A stretch of 63,430 bases of DNA from Hydrogenophaga sp. (lineage in GTDB: Bacteria > Pseudomonadota > Gammaproteobacteria > Burkholderiales > Burkholderiaceae_C), in NCBI RefSeq assembly GCF_011772445.1, contig NZ_WVZN01000048.1:60733-124162 (forward strand), in the 5' to 3' direction. The notes beneath the pieces were generated by a model. It was given only the letters and a program-made list of their open reading frames with translations. It was not told the DNA's origin and ran no database searches. Position 1 is the stretch's first letter; the number at the start of each line of letters is the position of its first letter. This document shows positions 38,560 to 46,480 of this stretch, one piece after another. Made by a program: the position numbers and the translations under genes.

Positions 38560-40113
38560 TCAGTTCACCCCTCGCCCCTTCCCCTTCCAGTAAGGCTCCC
38601 GCAGCACGTTCTTCATGATCTTCCCCGCCCCCGACAGCGGCAGCGCGTCGCGAAACTCCACGCGGCGCGGGCATTTGTAGTTCGCGATGAGCGTGTGGCA
38701 GTGATCGATGATCTCCTGCTCGCTCACACGCTGGCCGTCCTTCAACGCGACGACGGCCATCACCGCCTCGCCCCATTTCTCGTCCGGCACGCCGATCACC
38801 GCGCACTCTCGCACCGCCGGGTGCGCGTGCACCGCGTTCTCCACCTCGCGCGAGTAGATGTTCTCGCCACCGCTGATGATCATGTCCTTCACGCGATCGA
38901 CGATGGTGATGAAACCGTCCTCGTCCATCCAGGCACCGTCGCCCGTGTGCATCCAGCCGTTGCGGATGGCCGCGGCCGTGGCCTCCGGCTTGTTCCAGTA
39001 GCCCAGCATCACCTGCGCGCCCCGCACCGCGATCTCGCCCGGCGTGCCACGCGGCACCTCGTTCCCGTCGGGGTCCACGATCTTCACGTCCACGCCGTAG
39101 GCGGCGCGGCCGGCGGCGTGCCGCTTGTGCGGGCCGTGCTCGCCATCGAAGTGGTAGCGCCAGGGCAGGCTCACCGTCAACGCGGCGGTCTCGGTCATGC
39201 CGTAGCCCTGGATGAACTCCCAGCTCGGCAGCTTGTCGATGGCAGCGGCCAGCACAGCGTCGGGGATGGGCGAGGCGCCGTACTCGCAGTAGCGCACGCT
39301 GCTGAGGTCGTAACGGCCGAAGTCCGGGTGGTTCAACATCATGTTGATCATGGTCGGCACGAACAGCACGTAGTTGACCCGGTGCGTCTGGATGGCCTCG
39401 AAGGCCAGCACCGCGTCGAACTTGGGCAGGCACACGTGCGTGCCACCGGCCAGCGTGAGCGCGAAGGCCGGGGACGCGCCGGCCAGGTGGAACAAACCCG
39501 CCGAGTGCATGTAGCGGGTCTGGTCCGAGAAGTGCAGCGTGGCGATCCAGTTGATCGACGCTGCGATGAAGTTCTTGTGCGAGAGCATCACACCCTTGGG
39601 GTGGCCGGTGGTGCCGCCCGTGTAGTAGATGCCGCAGAGCTCGTCGTCGCGGCCGCATTCGTCGGCCATGGGCGGTGTCTGCGCGATCAGCGCCTCGACA
39701 CCGTGCATGCCGGCGGGCGTGGGCTGGTCGCCCATGTGCAGCACGTGCGCCATGGGGTGCCCCTTGAGCAGTTGCGGCACTTGCGGCGCGAAGCCATCGT
39801 CCACCACCAGGCCGGCGCAAGCGGCGTCGTTCAGGCTGTAGACGTTCTCGGGAATGGCCCAGCGCGTGTTCAGCGGCACGATGACGAGCTTGGCCCAGGC
39901 GGCGGCGAAGAAGAGCTCGATGTAGTTGTCGCTGTTGAAGGCCAGCACCGCGAGGCGATCACCCGGCTGCAGGCCCAGGGCGCGCAGGCCGGCGGCCAGG
40001 CGCGGCACGCGCTCGCCCACTTCCTGCCAACTGCGTTGGCGGTTCTGGTAGATGGTCGCGGGAAATCGGTGGCGCGTCTGCACCGCCCGCGTGAGCGCCT
40101 GAGTGAGCTGCAT
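38560..40113 (-). CDS. Acyl-CoA synthetase (AMP-forming), medium/short or aryl type
   Basis: 517 residues. A3 motif GIYYTGGTTGHPKGVMLSHK, A5 GYGMTETAAL, A7 HTGDGAWMDEDGF, hinge DRVKDMIISGGENIYSREVE and C-terminal catalytic Lys in PLSGAGKIMKNVLR. It is a second, shorter ligase than the one in the ABC operon and belongs to the group acting on aryl, alicyclic or medium-chain acids. CAGGAGACAGGAAC precedes the ATG. It is the last gene of a leftward unit that begins with the TRAP transporter, so this ligase may serve the TRAP substrate. Confidence 0.87.
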   Translation of the reverse strand: MQLTQALTRAVQTRHRFPATIYQNRQRSWQEVGERVPRLAAGLRALGLQPGDRLAVLAFNSDNYIELFFAAAWAKLVIVPLNTRWAIPENVYSLNDAACAGLVVDDGFAPQVPQLLKGHPMAHVLHMGDQPTPAGMHGVEALIAQTPPMADECGRDDELCGIYYTGGTTGHPKGVMLSHKNFIAASINWIATLHFSDQTRYMHSAGLFHLAGASPAFALTLAGGTHVCLPKFDAVLAFEAIQTHRVNYVLFVPTMINMMLNHPDFGRYDLSSVRYCEYGASPIPDAVLAAAIDKLPSWEFIQGYGMTETAALTVSLPWRYHFDGEHGPHKRHAAGRAAYGVDVKIVDPDGNEVPRGTPGEIAVRGAQVMLGYWNKPEATAAAIRNGWMHTGDGAWMDEDGFITIVDRVKDMIISGGENIYSREVENAVHAHPAVRECAVIGVPDEKWGEAVMAVVALKDGQRVSEQEIIDHCHTLIANYKCPRRVEFRDALPLSGAGKIMKNVLREPYWKGKGRGVN

Positions 40114-40136
40114 GTTCCTGTCTCCTGCTCTCGGCC

Positions 40137-41252
40137 TTATAGCGCGGGATGTTTCTGCGGCCCAGGGTACTTCGGGTACCCCGCGGCCACGCCGTATTCG
40201 CTGATGCCGATGCCGCTTTCACCGTCGGTGTGCACGCGCAGCACGTGGTCGCCCAGCGTGCGGGCGCGCTCGCGCGTGAGCGCGTCGTCCAGGTTCCAGG
40301 CGTCGTGCCCTTCGGCGTAGGCGCCCTTGTCGTCGCCATGGTTCCAGCCGCCGAAGCCGCCGTAGAGGCCACCCTTGAGGTAGAAGCGCGTGGGCAACGG
40401 CTCCAGCCGCAGCACGCGCGGCGCGCCGTGGTCGAAGCGCAGGCGCAGCTCACCGCCCGCCAGGGTTTGGCCCAAGGCGTCATCGGCCCACTGCAGCTCA
40501 TGGTCGACGCCGGTGATCTCGCGCTCCACCACGCGCCCGTCCGCCTGGCGCTGGAACTCCGCGCCGGACAGGTAGAAGGGTTTGCCTGGCTCTCGCTCCT
40601 TCAGGAACAGGCACACGCCCAGGGACTCGGTCTGCAGCATGGACCAGGTCCAGAAGAACTTCTTGTGCGTCTGCATGGGCGGCGCGGCCCAGTCGGTGCG
40701 CATCTCGGAACGCACACCCCAGGACCGGTCGCGCTGTCCCCACCAGGTGGCGGGCTCCAGCGCATGCCGCTCACCATTGACTTGCAGCCAGCCACGCCAG
40801 CGGCCGAACTGCGTGACGCGCGCGAGGTCTTCCTCCACCACGCCGTCGCGCACGCGGCGGCTCTGCTTCTCCTGCGCGGCGGGCAGGCAGGCCTCGAACT
40901 GCAGCTCGAAGAACAGGCCCGAGGCGTTGTCCTTCAGTTGCAGGCGGTGCACGCCCTGCGCGGGCGAGATGTCCAGGCGCAGCGGTCCGACGGCCAGGTC
41001 CAGCGGGTTCGTGCCGAGCTGGCGCGAGGCGCGGAAGTTGTATTGCGTGCGACCCACGGTCACGCCCGCGAAGGCGTCCATCACTCCGCGGTTGGGGTAG
41101 TAGCCGAAGCCGATGTCCAACAGCAGCGGACGGCCGTCGACGGGGTGCGCGGTGTACCACCAGCGCTCGGTGAAGCGCGGATCGCCGTTGCCGGCCTGCG
41201 CGAAGGTGCCGGGCGTCTGATGGCCGGGCAGGTCGTCCTGGGGAGTCAGCAT
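40137..41252 (-). CDS. DUF7064/AttH-like lipocalin-type protein
   Basis: 371 residues with no signal peptide or membrane helix. Two beta-rich halves, with ERWWYTAHPVDGRPLLLDIG and YYPNRGVMDAFAGVT in the first, and WWGQRDRSWGVR and FFWTWSMLQTESLG in the second. The RDRSWG motif and WGxRDRSWGVR context resemble the two-part DUF7064/DUF7065 proteins related to AttH/CrtC (hydroxyneurosporene hydratase fold). The chemical role is not established; hydration of an isolated double bond is one possibility. It lies between the ligase and a small helical protein, near a kinase-like gene. Confidence 0.65.
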   Translation of the reverse strand: MLTPQDDLPGHQTPGTFAQAGNGDPRFTERWWYTAHPVDGRPLLLDIGFGYYPNRGVMDAFAGVTVGRTQYNFRASRQLGTNPLDLAVGPLRLDISPAQGVHRLQLKDNASGLFFELQFEACLPAAQEKQSRRVRDGVVEEDLARVTQFGRWRGWLQVNGERHALEPATWWGQRDRSWGVRSEMRTDWAAPPMQTHKKFFWTWSMLQTESLGVCLFLKEREPGKPFYLSGAEFQRQADGRVVEREITGVDHELQWADDALGQTLAGGELRLRFDHGAPRVLRLEPLPTRFYLKGGLYGGFGGWNHGDDKGAYAEGHDAWNLDDALTRERARTLGDHVLRVHTDGESGIGISEYGVAAGYPKYPGPQKHPAL

Positions 41253-41257
41253 GAAGA

Positions 41258-41713
41258 TCAGTCCTTGGGGGCAGCGGCCGTCATGGCGCTGAAGTCGGTG
41301 AGCGGAATGCGCTGGCGTTCGACGCGCAGTTGATCGCGCAGGGCCTGGCGCAGGATGGCGTCGAGTTCGGCCGCGAGCTCGGGCGACAGCGAAGGGCCTT
41401 GTTCGTCGAGCCAGTCGGTGAGCTCGCGCGTGCGCGCCTGGGCGGCATCCAGATCCGTGGCGTCGACACCGGCCGGCAGCGCCACACCGGCGCGCGCCGC
41501 GCGCTCGGCGAAGCGCTGGTTGCCATCGACCAGCGCGCGGGCCTGGGCCTGCAAGGCGCTCGGGTCCCACACGGTCATGCCGGCGAGCTTGCCGAGGATG
41601 TCGTGCACGGCGGCGAGCTGGCCGCGCGCGAAGTCGCTGCCGAGCTCTGGCGCCACCGCGTCGTTGAGCGTGCGGCGCAGGGCCTCGATCAATCGGGCGA
41701 GGTCGGTGTTCAT
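41258..41713 (-). CDS. Small all-helical protein paired with the kinase-like gene
   Basis: 151 residues, almost entirely helical and rich in Ala, Leu, Arg and Asp. It begins MNTDLARLIEALRRTLNDAV, has a middle DILGKLAGMTVWDPSAL and ends in LTDFSAMTAAAPKD. No signal peptide, Cys pairs or metal site. GGAGGG lies 8 nt upstream of its ATG. I do not recognise a named family. A small partner next to a phosphotransferase of this type occurs in levulinate catabolism (LvaA with LvaB), so an accessory-subunit role is a reasonable guess. Confidence 0.6.
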   Translation of the reverse strand: MNTDLARLIEALRRTLNDAVAPELGSDFARGQLAAVHDILGKLAGMTVWDPSALQAQARALVDGNQRFAERAARAGVALPAGVDATDLDAAQARTRELTDWLDEQGPSLSPELAAELDAILRQALRDQLRVERQRIPLTDFSAMTAAAPKD

Positions 41714-41774
41714 TCGAATTCCCTCCGCGCTGCGCGCTGCGGGGCTGAGCGCCTTGGGAACGGCCCGGCGGCGC

Positions 41775-42851
41775 TCATGAAGCCAACTCCACGCCGCGCG
41801 CCTTGTTGGCGGCTTCGGCCATCAGGCGGTTGAGTTCGAGCAGGGTGGACGCGACCTGAAAGCCCATGGAGGCCATGCGAACGTCCTGCGCGCGGCCGCT
41901 CTCCACGCGTTGCGCGGCGCTCAGCAGCATGGACGCGCTCTTGTACAGGCCCAGCACCTCGTAGTAGCGCCAGGCCAGCGGGTCGGGCGTGAAGCCGGCC
42001 TGGCGCGCGTAGCGCTCGGTGAAGGCCTCGCGGGCCATGATGCCGCCGACGCGGCCGGTGCCGCCGGAGAACACGCGCAGCGCGGCCCAGGCCAGGTCCT
42101 CGTGCGGGTCGCCGGGGTGCACGAGCTCCCAGTCGAGCACGGCGGTGATGCGGCCGTCCTGCTGCAGGAAGTTGCCCACGCGGTAGTCGCCATGCACGAT
42201 GACCACGCGCGGCGCGGTGGGCGCGTGGCGCAGCAGCCAGCGCATGGCGTGGTGCATCTGCGGCGGCGCGCGCGAGGCGTCGTCGGCGAAGCCGGCGTGG
42301 CGCCACCAGTACAGGGTCTGCTCGCGCGCCACGGTGGCGGCGTCGACATCGCCCCACAGGCGCTTCAGGGGCGTGGCTTGCCAGTCCACGCGATGCAGCG
42401 TGGCCAGGCCGTCGGTGAAGTCCTGCGCGAGGCTGGCGTTGTGCGCTTCGCCGCGCGCCTCGGCCGCGCCCTTCCAGGGCATGGGTGTGTCACCGTCCAC
42501 GCGGCCGGTGACGAGGAACGGCGCGCCGATGACCGAGGGGTCGTCGCTGAACGCGAAGACGCGGGGCACCGGCAAGGCGGCGAGGCCCTGCAAGGCCTGC
42601 AGCGCGCGGAACTCGGGCTCGGCCCGGTAGGGCGCGAGCAGGCCCCGCGGATCGCCGATGCGCAGGATCAGATCGAGCGCCTCGCCGCCACCGTCGGGCG
42701 TGGCGCGGAGGCCCAGGGTGATCCACGAAAAACCCGCGGGAAAACGGCGCCAGCCGTCCAGGCGCAGTGGGCGCTGCAGCGCCCGGGAGAGAAAAGGACC
42801 GAGCCGGCGGCTCAGGGTGTCCGCCGACAGGTCCAGGCTGGGTGCGTTCAT
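41775..42851 (-). CDS. APH-family phosphotransferase, ACAD10/LvaA-like acyl-CoA kinase
   Basis: 358 residues of the aminoglycoside-phosphotransferase fold. The Brenner-type catalytic loop is HGDYRVGN at 220-227 and the metal-binding DWE is at 240-242 (AVLDWELVHPGDPHEDLAW). In catabolic clusters this subgroup, including LvaA and the kinase domain of ACAD10/11, phosphorylates the hydroxyl of 4-hydroxyacyl-CoA so that phosphate can be eliminated and beta-oxidation resumed. No resistance-gene context is seen. The ATG overlaps the TRAP large-permease stop (ATGA). The substrate is inferred by analogy. Confidence 0.8.
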   Translation of the reverse strand: MNAPSLDLSADTLSRRLGPFLSRALQRPLRLDGWRRFPAGFSWITLGLRATPDGGGEALDLILRIGDPRGLLAPYRAEPEFRALQALQGLAALPVPRVFAFSDDPSVIGAPFLVTGRVDGDTPMPWKGAAEARGEAHNASLAQDFTDGLATLHRVDWQATPLKRLWGDVDAATVAREQTLYWWRHAGFADDASRAPPQMHHAMRWLLRHAPTAPRVVIVHGDYRVGNFLQQDGRITAVLDWELVHPGDPHEDLAWAALRVFSGGTGRVGGIMAREAFTERYARQAGFTPDPLAWRYYEVLGLYKSASMLLSAAQRVESGRAQDVRMASMGFQVASTLLELNRLMAEAANKARGVELAS

Positions 42852-44155
42852 CCGCCGGTGCTCTTGAAGAGAAGGTTGGGCAGCCACAGGCTGAGCGCGG
42901 GGACCGATGCGATCAGCAGCACGCGCAGCAGGTCGGCCGTGATGAAGGGCAGCACGCCGCGCACCACCGAGCCCATGGCCATGTCCGGCGTCACGGACCG
43001 GATCACGAACAGGTTGACGCCGATGGGCGGCGTGATGAGGCCGATTTCCACCACCACCACGATCAGGATGCCGAACCACACGGGGTCGTAGCCGAGCGCG
43101 GTGACGATGGGAAAGAAGATCGGCACGGTGAGCAGGATCATGGACAGGCTTTCGAGAACGCAGCCGAGCACCAGGTAGATCGCGATCATGACCAGGATGA
43201 CACCGAAGGGCGATAGGCCGCTGCCCTGCACCATGGCCAGCAGGCCTTCGTGCACACCGGTGATGTTGACGAACTCGCCGAACAGGGCCGCGCCCAGGAT
43301 GATGGCGAACATCATGGCCGAGGTGCTGGCGCTGTCCGCGAAGATCTGGCGGATCTGCGCCAGCGTGAGGTTGTGCCGCGTGAGCGCGAACAGCAGCGCG
43401 GCCGCCGCGCCGATGCCCGAGGCCTCGACCGAGGTGAACAGGCCGCCGTAGATGCCACCCATGACGATGGCGAAGATGGCGGCCACCGGCCACAGCGTGC
43501 GCACCAGGCGGCGCACGTCCATCTTCACGCCCTCGGTGTGCACGGGCGCCTGAGCCGGGTCGCGCCAGACCATGTAGCGCACGGCCAGCAGGTAGCCGGC
43601 CATGGCGATCAGCCCCGGCACGATGCCGGCCGCGAACAGCTTGCCGATGTGCGTCTGCGTGGCCACGCCGTAGACGACCATGATCACCGAGGGCGGGATC
43701 AGGATGCCCAGCGTGCCGCCCGCCGCCACGGCGGCGGAGGCGAGCCTGTCGCCGTAGCCCAGGCGGCGCATCTCGGGGATGGCGACCTTGCCCATGGTGG
43801 CCGCCGTGGCCACGCTGGAGCCGCAGATGGCGCCGAAGGCGCCGCAGGCCGCGACGGTGGCCATGGCCACGCCCCCGCGGCGGCGGCCGATCAGGGCCTG
43901 CGCGGCGCGGAACAGGTCGCCGGAGATGCCGGCGCCCGCGACCAGGTTGCCCATGAGCACGAAGAGCGGCAGCACGATCAGCGTGTACACGAGCGTGCTG
44001 TCGCGCGTGATGGTGGCGGCCATGCTGAGCGCGGGCGTCCAGCCGTTGAGCAGCACCACGCCGCCGAAGCCGACCAGGCCGAGGGCGGTGGCGATGGGCA
44101 CCTGCAAAAAGATCAGTGCGAAGGCGATGAGAAATCCCAGGGTGACGGAGAGCAT
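42848..44155 (-). CDS. TRAP transporter large permease, DctM-like
   Basis: 435 residues with about 12 membrane helices and typical DctM segments: LIVLPLFVLMGNLVAGAGIS, GAICGSSVATAATMGKVAIP and GTLGILIPPSVIMVVYGV. It forms the Na+-driven transport subunit of a tripartite carboxylate importer with the DctQ and DctP proteins just upstream. It overlaps the downstream kinase-like gene by 4 nt. Confidence 0.9.
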   Translation of the reverse strand: MLSVTLGFLIAFALIFLQVPIATALGLVGFGGVVLLNGWTPALSMAATITRDSTLVYTLIVLPLFVLMGNLVAGAGISGDLFRAAQALIGRRRGGVAMATVAACGAFGAICGSSVATAATMGKVAIPEMRRLGYGDRLASAAVAAGGTLGILIPPSVIMVVYGVATQTHIGKLFAAGIVPGLIAMAGYLLAVRYMVWRDPAQAPVHTEGVKMDVRRLVRTLWPVAAIFAIVMGGIYGGLFTSVEASGIGAAAALLFALTRHNLTLAQIRQIFADSASTSAMMFAIILGAALFGEFVNITGVHEGLLAMVQGSGLSPFGVILVMIAIYLVLGCVLESLSMILLTVPIFFPIVTALGYDPVWFGILIVVVVEIGLITPPIGVNLFVIRSVTPDMAMGSVVRGVLPFITADLLRVLLIASVPALSLWLPNLLFKSTGG

Positions 44156-44156
44156 G

Positions 44157-44648
44157 TCAGCGCGCCTCCTCTGCCAGCACGGTCTCGCGGCCCCAGGCCC
44201 CCAGCGCCTGCGCCAGGAAGATGAGCGCGCTCAGGCACGCGAGCAAGGCCATGCCCCACAGCACCCAGGCCGTGGGGATGCCGAGAATGGCAGAGGCATC
44301 GCCATAGTCGGCCGAGCGCAGGGCCTGGCGGCCGCAGGTCCAGGCGATGACACCGAACAGCGCCGCGCCGACGGCACCCGCCAGCAGGCGCTGGAAGCCG
44401 CGCAGCGCGCGCGGCACCGGCACCAGGTCCACCACGATGTGGCCGTGGCGGCGCGCGATCACGGGATAGAACACGAACACCATCAGGCCCAGCAGCACCT
44501 CCATCACCTCCGTGCCCCACAGCAGCGGGCTGTTGAAGAGGTTGCGGCCGGCCACGTCGATGAACACGATGAGCATCAGCGCCAGCAGGCTCAACGTGCC
44601 CACGGCCGTCAGTGCCCGTTCGATCCTGCCTTCCCGTGCGTGCGCCAT
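44157..44648 (-). CDS. TRAP transporter small permease, DctQ-like
   Basis: 163 residues with four hydrophobic helices. The family pattern is LLALMLIVFIDVAGRNLFNS, then LLWGTEVMEVLLGLMVFVFY and a GHIVVDLVP loop. It supports DctM in a tripartite ATP-independent importer. The start is 3 nt after the receptor gene and the stop 1 nt before dctM, so the three genes form one unit. Confidence 0.87.
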   Translation of the reverse strand: MAHAREGRIERALTAVGTLSLLALMLIVFIDVAGRNLFNSPLLWGTEVMEVLLGLMVFVFYPVIARRHGHIVVDLVPVPRALRGFQRLLAGAVGAALFGVIAWTCGRQALRSADYGDASAILGIPTAWVLWGMALLACLSALIFLAQALGAWGRETVLAEEAR

Positions 44649-44651
44649 GCC

Positions 44652-45692
44652 TTACTTCCCGCGCGAGGCGGAGGCCACCTCGGCGCGCAGTTCGTCCAGC
44701 AGCTTCTGCGGGTCGGCCACGCCCTTCTTCTTCGCCTTTTCGATCCAGTCTTTCTCGACCGGCGCGAGCAGCTTCTTCATTTCCTCGACCAGGGGCGCGG
44801 GCGCGGTCTCCACGCTCTTGCCGGCCTTGCGCAGGCCGTCGAAAGCGGCGCGGTCGCCCTTGGCGTAGGCCGCGCCGATCTTCGCGGCGAAGGCGTCGCC
44901 GCTGATCTTGGTGATGGCCTCGCGGTCGGCGGCGCTGATGGACTTCCACTTGTCCTCGTTGATGCCCAGCACCAGCACGGTGTTGTAGATGGCGCCGGGC
45001 ACGATGGTGGCGTGCGACACCAGGTCGTTGAGCTTGAAGGCCGGGATGGACTCGGGCGGCATCAGGGTGCCGTCGAGCACGCCGGAGGACATCAGCTCGT
45101 AGGTCTCGCTCACGGGCTTGCTCACCGGCACGGCGCCCAGCAAGGTGAGCGCCTGCGTGGCGCTCGGCTGCGGGCTGCGGAACTTCAAGCCCTTGAAGTC
45201 GGCGATGCTGCGCAGGGCGCGCTTGTTGTTGAACAGCTGGCCCGGCGACACCACGTAGACGGACAGCGGGTGCACGCCCTTGAATTCACCGTACTGCGCG
45301 AGGTTCTTGCGGAAGAAGCGGTCGGCGATGGGCGCGAGCACCTCGGGGTTGTCGCTGACGAAGGGCATCTGCAGCGCTTCGAGAACGTCGAAGCGGTTGG
45401 GCGTGTAGCCGGGGATGAAGACCACCAGGTCGGCCTGACCGTCGCGCGCCACGTCGAACTGCGCGGGCAGCGTACCCACCACCTTGGGCAGGGTGTCGAT
45501 CTTCACTCGGCCGGCGGTGACCTTCTCCACCTCGGCGATCCAGGGCTCGATGACTTCCATGCGCATGGCCTGGCCCACGGGCAACCAGTTGGAGTACTTC
45601 AGTGTGGTGGTCTGAGCGGACGCGGGGGCGGCGGCCGCGAAGGCGCCGATCAGCGCCAGGGCGCCGACGAGGCGGCGGGTGCGGGAAATCAT
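44652..45692 (-). CDS. TRAP transporter periplasmic receptor, DctP-like
   Basis: 346 residues. Signal peptide ALALIGAFAAAAPASA-Q, then the TRAP receptor fold (TTLKYSNWLPVGQAMRMEVI; FKGLKFRSPQPSATQAL; SYELMSSGVLDGTLMPPES-type segment). It binds a carboxylate for DctQM. The ATG at 45692 has TAGGAGA upstream; an open frame to 45761 is not used. First gene of the unit TRAP - kinase-like - helical - DUF7064-like - ligase, behind operator site 4. Confidence 0.88.
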   Translation of the reverse strand: MISRTRRLVGALALIGAFAAAAPASAQTTTLKYSNWLPVGQAMRMEVIEPWIAEVEKVTAGRVKIDTLPKVVGTLPAQFDVARDGQADLVVFIPGYTPNRFDVLEALQMPFVSDNPEVLAPIADRFFRKNLAQYGEFKGVHPLSVYVVSPGQLFNNKRALRSIADFKGLKFRSPQPSATQALTLLGAVPVSKPVSETYELMSSGVLDGTLMPPESIPAFKLNDLVSHATIVPGAIYNTVLVLGINEDKWKSISAADREAITKISGDAFAAKIGAAYAKGDRAAFDGLRKAGKSVETAPAPLVEEMKKLLAPVEKDWIEKAKKKGVADPQKLLDELRAEVASASRGK

Positions 45693-45772
45693 GGCTTGTC
45701 TCCTAGGGTTGTGGGGGGTGACAGGGGCTGACGGACCGCGCAGAACGCGCCTGCGCTGCACGGCGTCAATAA

Positions 45773-45792
45773 TAGTCCGACGGGACGGTATA
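45773..45792. promoter_or_regulatory. Island operator, site 4
   Basis: TAGTCCGACGGGACGGTATA, centred about 90 nt upstream of the TRAP receptor start and preceded by AT-rich caataa. It connects the TRAP operon and its downstream kinase and ligase genes to the island regulon. The right half-site is the least conserved of the five. Confidence 0.75.
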
Positions 45793-45877
45793 TGAGAAGG
45801 GCTTGATTGACCGTGTTACTTGGGGTTTCCCCTGTGGGTCGGACAGAAGGCTTTTCGCAGGGTGGGTTGGCGCGTCA

Positions 45878-46104
45878 GGGGCGGGCACAGGGCCGTGGCG
45901 GCTTCACTGCGGTGGTCCTCGCTGCGCGAGGACTCCCCTGCGATGCTCGGTCGGGTGGTCTGCGGCATAACTCGCTGCGCTGGCTTCGCCAGCTCCGCTC
46001 AAACAGATGCCGCAAATCAGATGACGAAGCGCGCTGCGCGCGCGGCCACCCGCCCTGCGCTTCTCGGCACCGCACAGGCGCCGCCACGGCCCGGTGCCCG
46101 CCCC
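45878..46104 (-). repeat. Structured palindromic repeat, copy B
   Basis: 227 nt, the same length as copy A but inverted, with complementary 25-nt ends. Similarity to A continues into both flanks (45865-46129). A central hairpin differs in a telling way: GCTGGC-GAA-GCCAGC replaces the GCGCG-CAA-CGCGC of copy A while remaining paired. Confidence 0.85.
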
Positions 46105-46180
46105 TGACAAGTGACACCTGGGCTCGCCAAGAAGGAAGAAAAGAGGGATTTCCGCTCTCGCGTGCCAACCCTGTTCGCCA

Positions 46181-46419
46181 GCCGAGGGCCCGGGGTACGG
46201 TGCGGCGGGCGCCTGTGCGCTGGCGAGGAGCGCAGGGTGAGTGGCCCGCGCGCGAAGCGCGCTTCGTGAACTGATTGGCGGCATCTGTCTGAACGGAGCG
46301 CGCGAAGCGCGCGCAGTGAGTTATGCCGCCGGGCCGCTCACCCGAGCACCGCAGCAAACCCCTCGCGCAGCGAGGGGCAGCGCAGTGAAGCCCGCTGCAC
46401 CGTACCCCGGGCCCTCGGC
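46181..46419 (+). repeat. Structured palindromic repeat, copy C (diverged)
   Basis: 239 nt, same orientation as copy A. The interior is clearly homologous (GCGGCATCTG, GAGTTATGCCGC), but the ends have a different sequence, GCCGAGGGCCCGGGGTACGG, and still pair 29 of 30 with the opposite end. Internal hairpins are CCCCTCGC-GCA-GCGAGGGG and GCGCGC-GAA-GCGCGC, showing compensatory changes relative to A and B. Confidence 0.8.
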
Positions 46420-46480
46420 CCGCCCACCCGCTGCACCTGAAACCCGCCACATCCGGAATGGACCATGCGCTCACCTCGCA

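Larger units (their letters stand above)
45693..46480. other. 788-nt non-coding region with operator and two repeats
   Basis: Lies between the TRAP receptor start and the stop of the large leftward operon. It contains operator site 4 (45773) and repeat copies B and C in opposite orientation. Several open frames cross it, but they merely read through the repeat palindromes on both strands and have no domain signature. Confidence 0.65.

Noticed and set aside
41775..42851. Aminoglycoside resistance gene
   Set aside because: The kinase fold is shared, but the gene sits in a CoA-dependent catabolic unit and resembles ACAD10/LvaA-type proteins.
38278..46419. Repeats as MITE-type transposable elements with terminal inverted repeats
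   Set aside because: Complementary ends fit, but the end sequences differ completely between A/B and C while still pairing, and no target-site duplications were found.
45807..46474. Open frames on both strands across the intergenic repeats
   Set aside because: They read through palindromic repeat copies, resemble each other only because the repeats do, and lack ribosome sites or domains.
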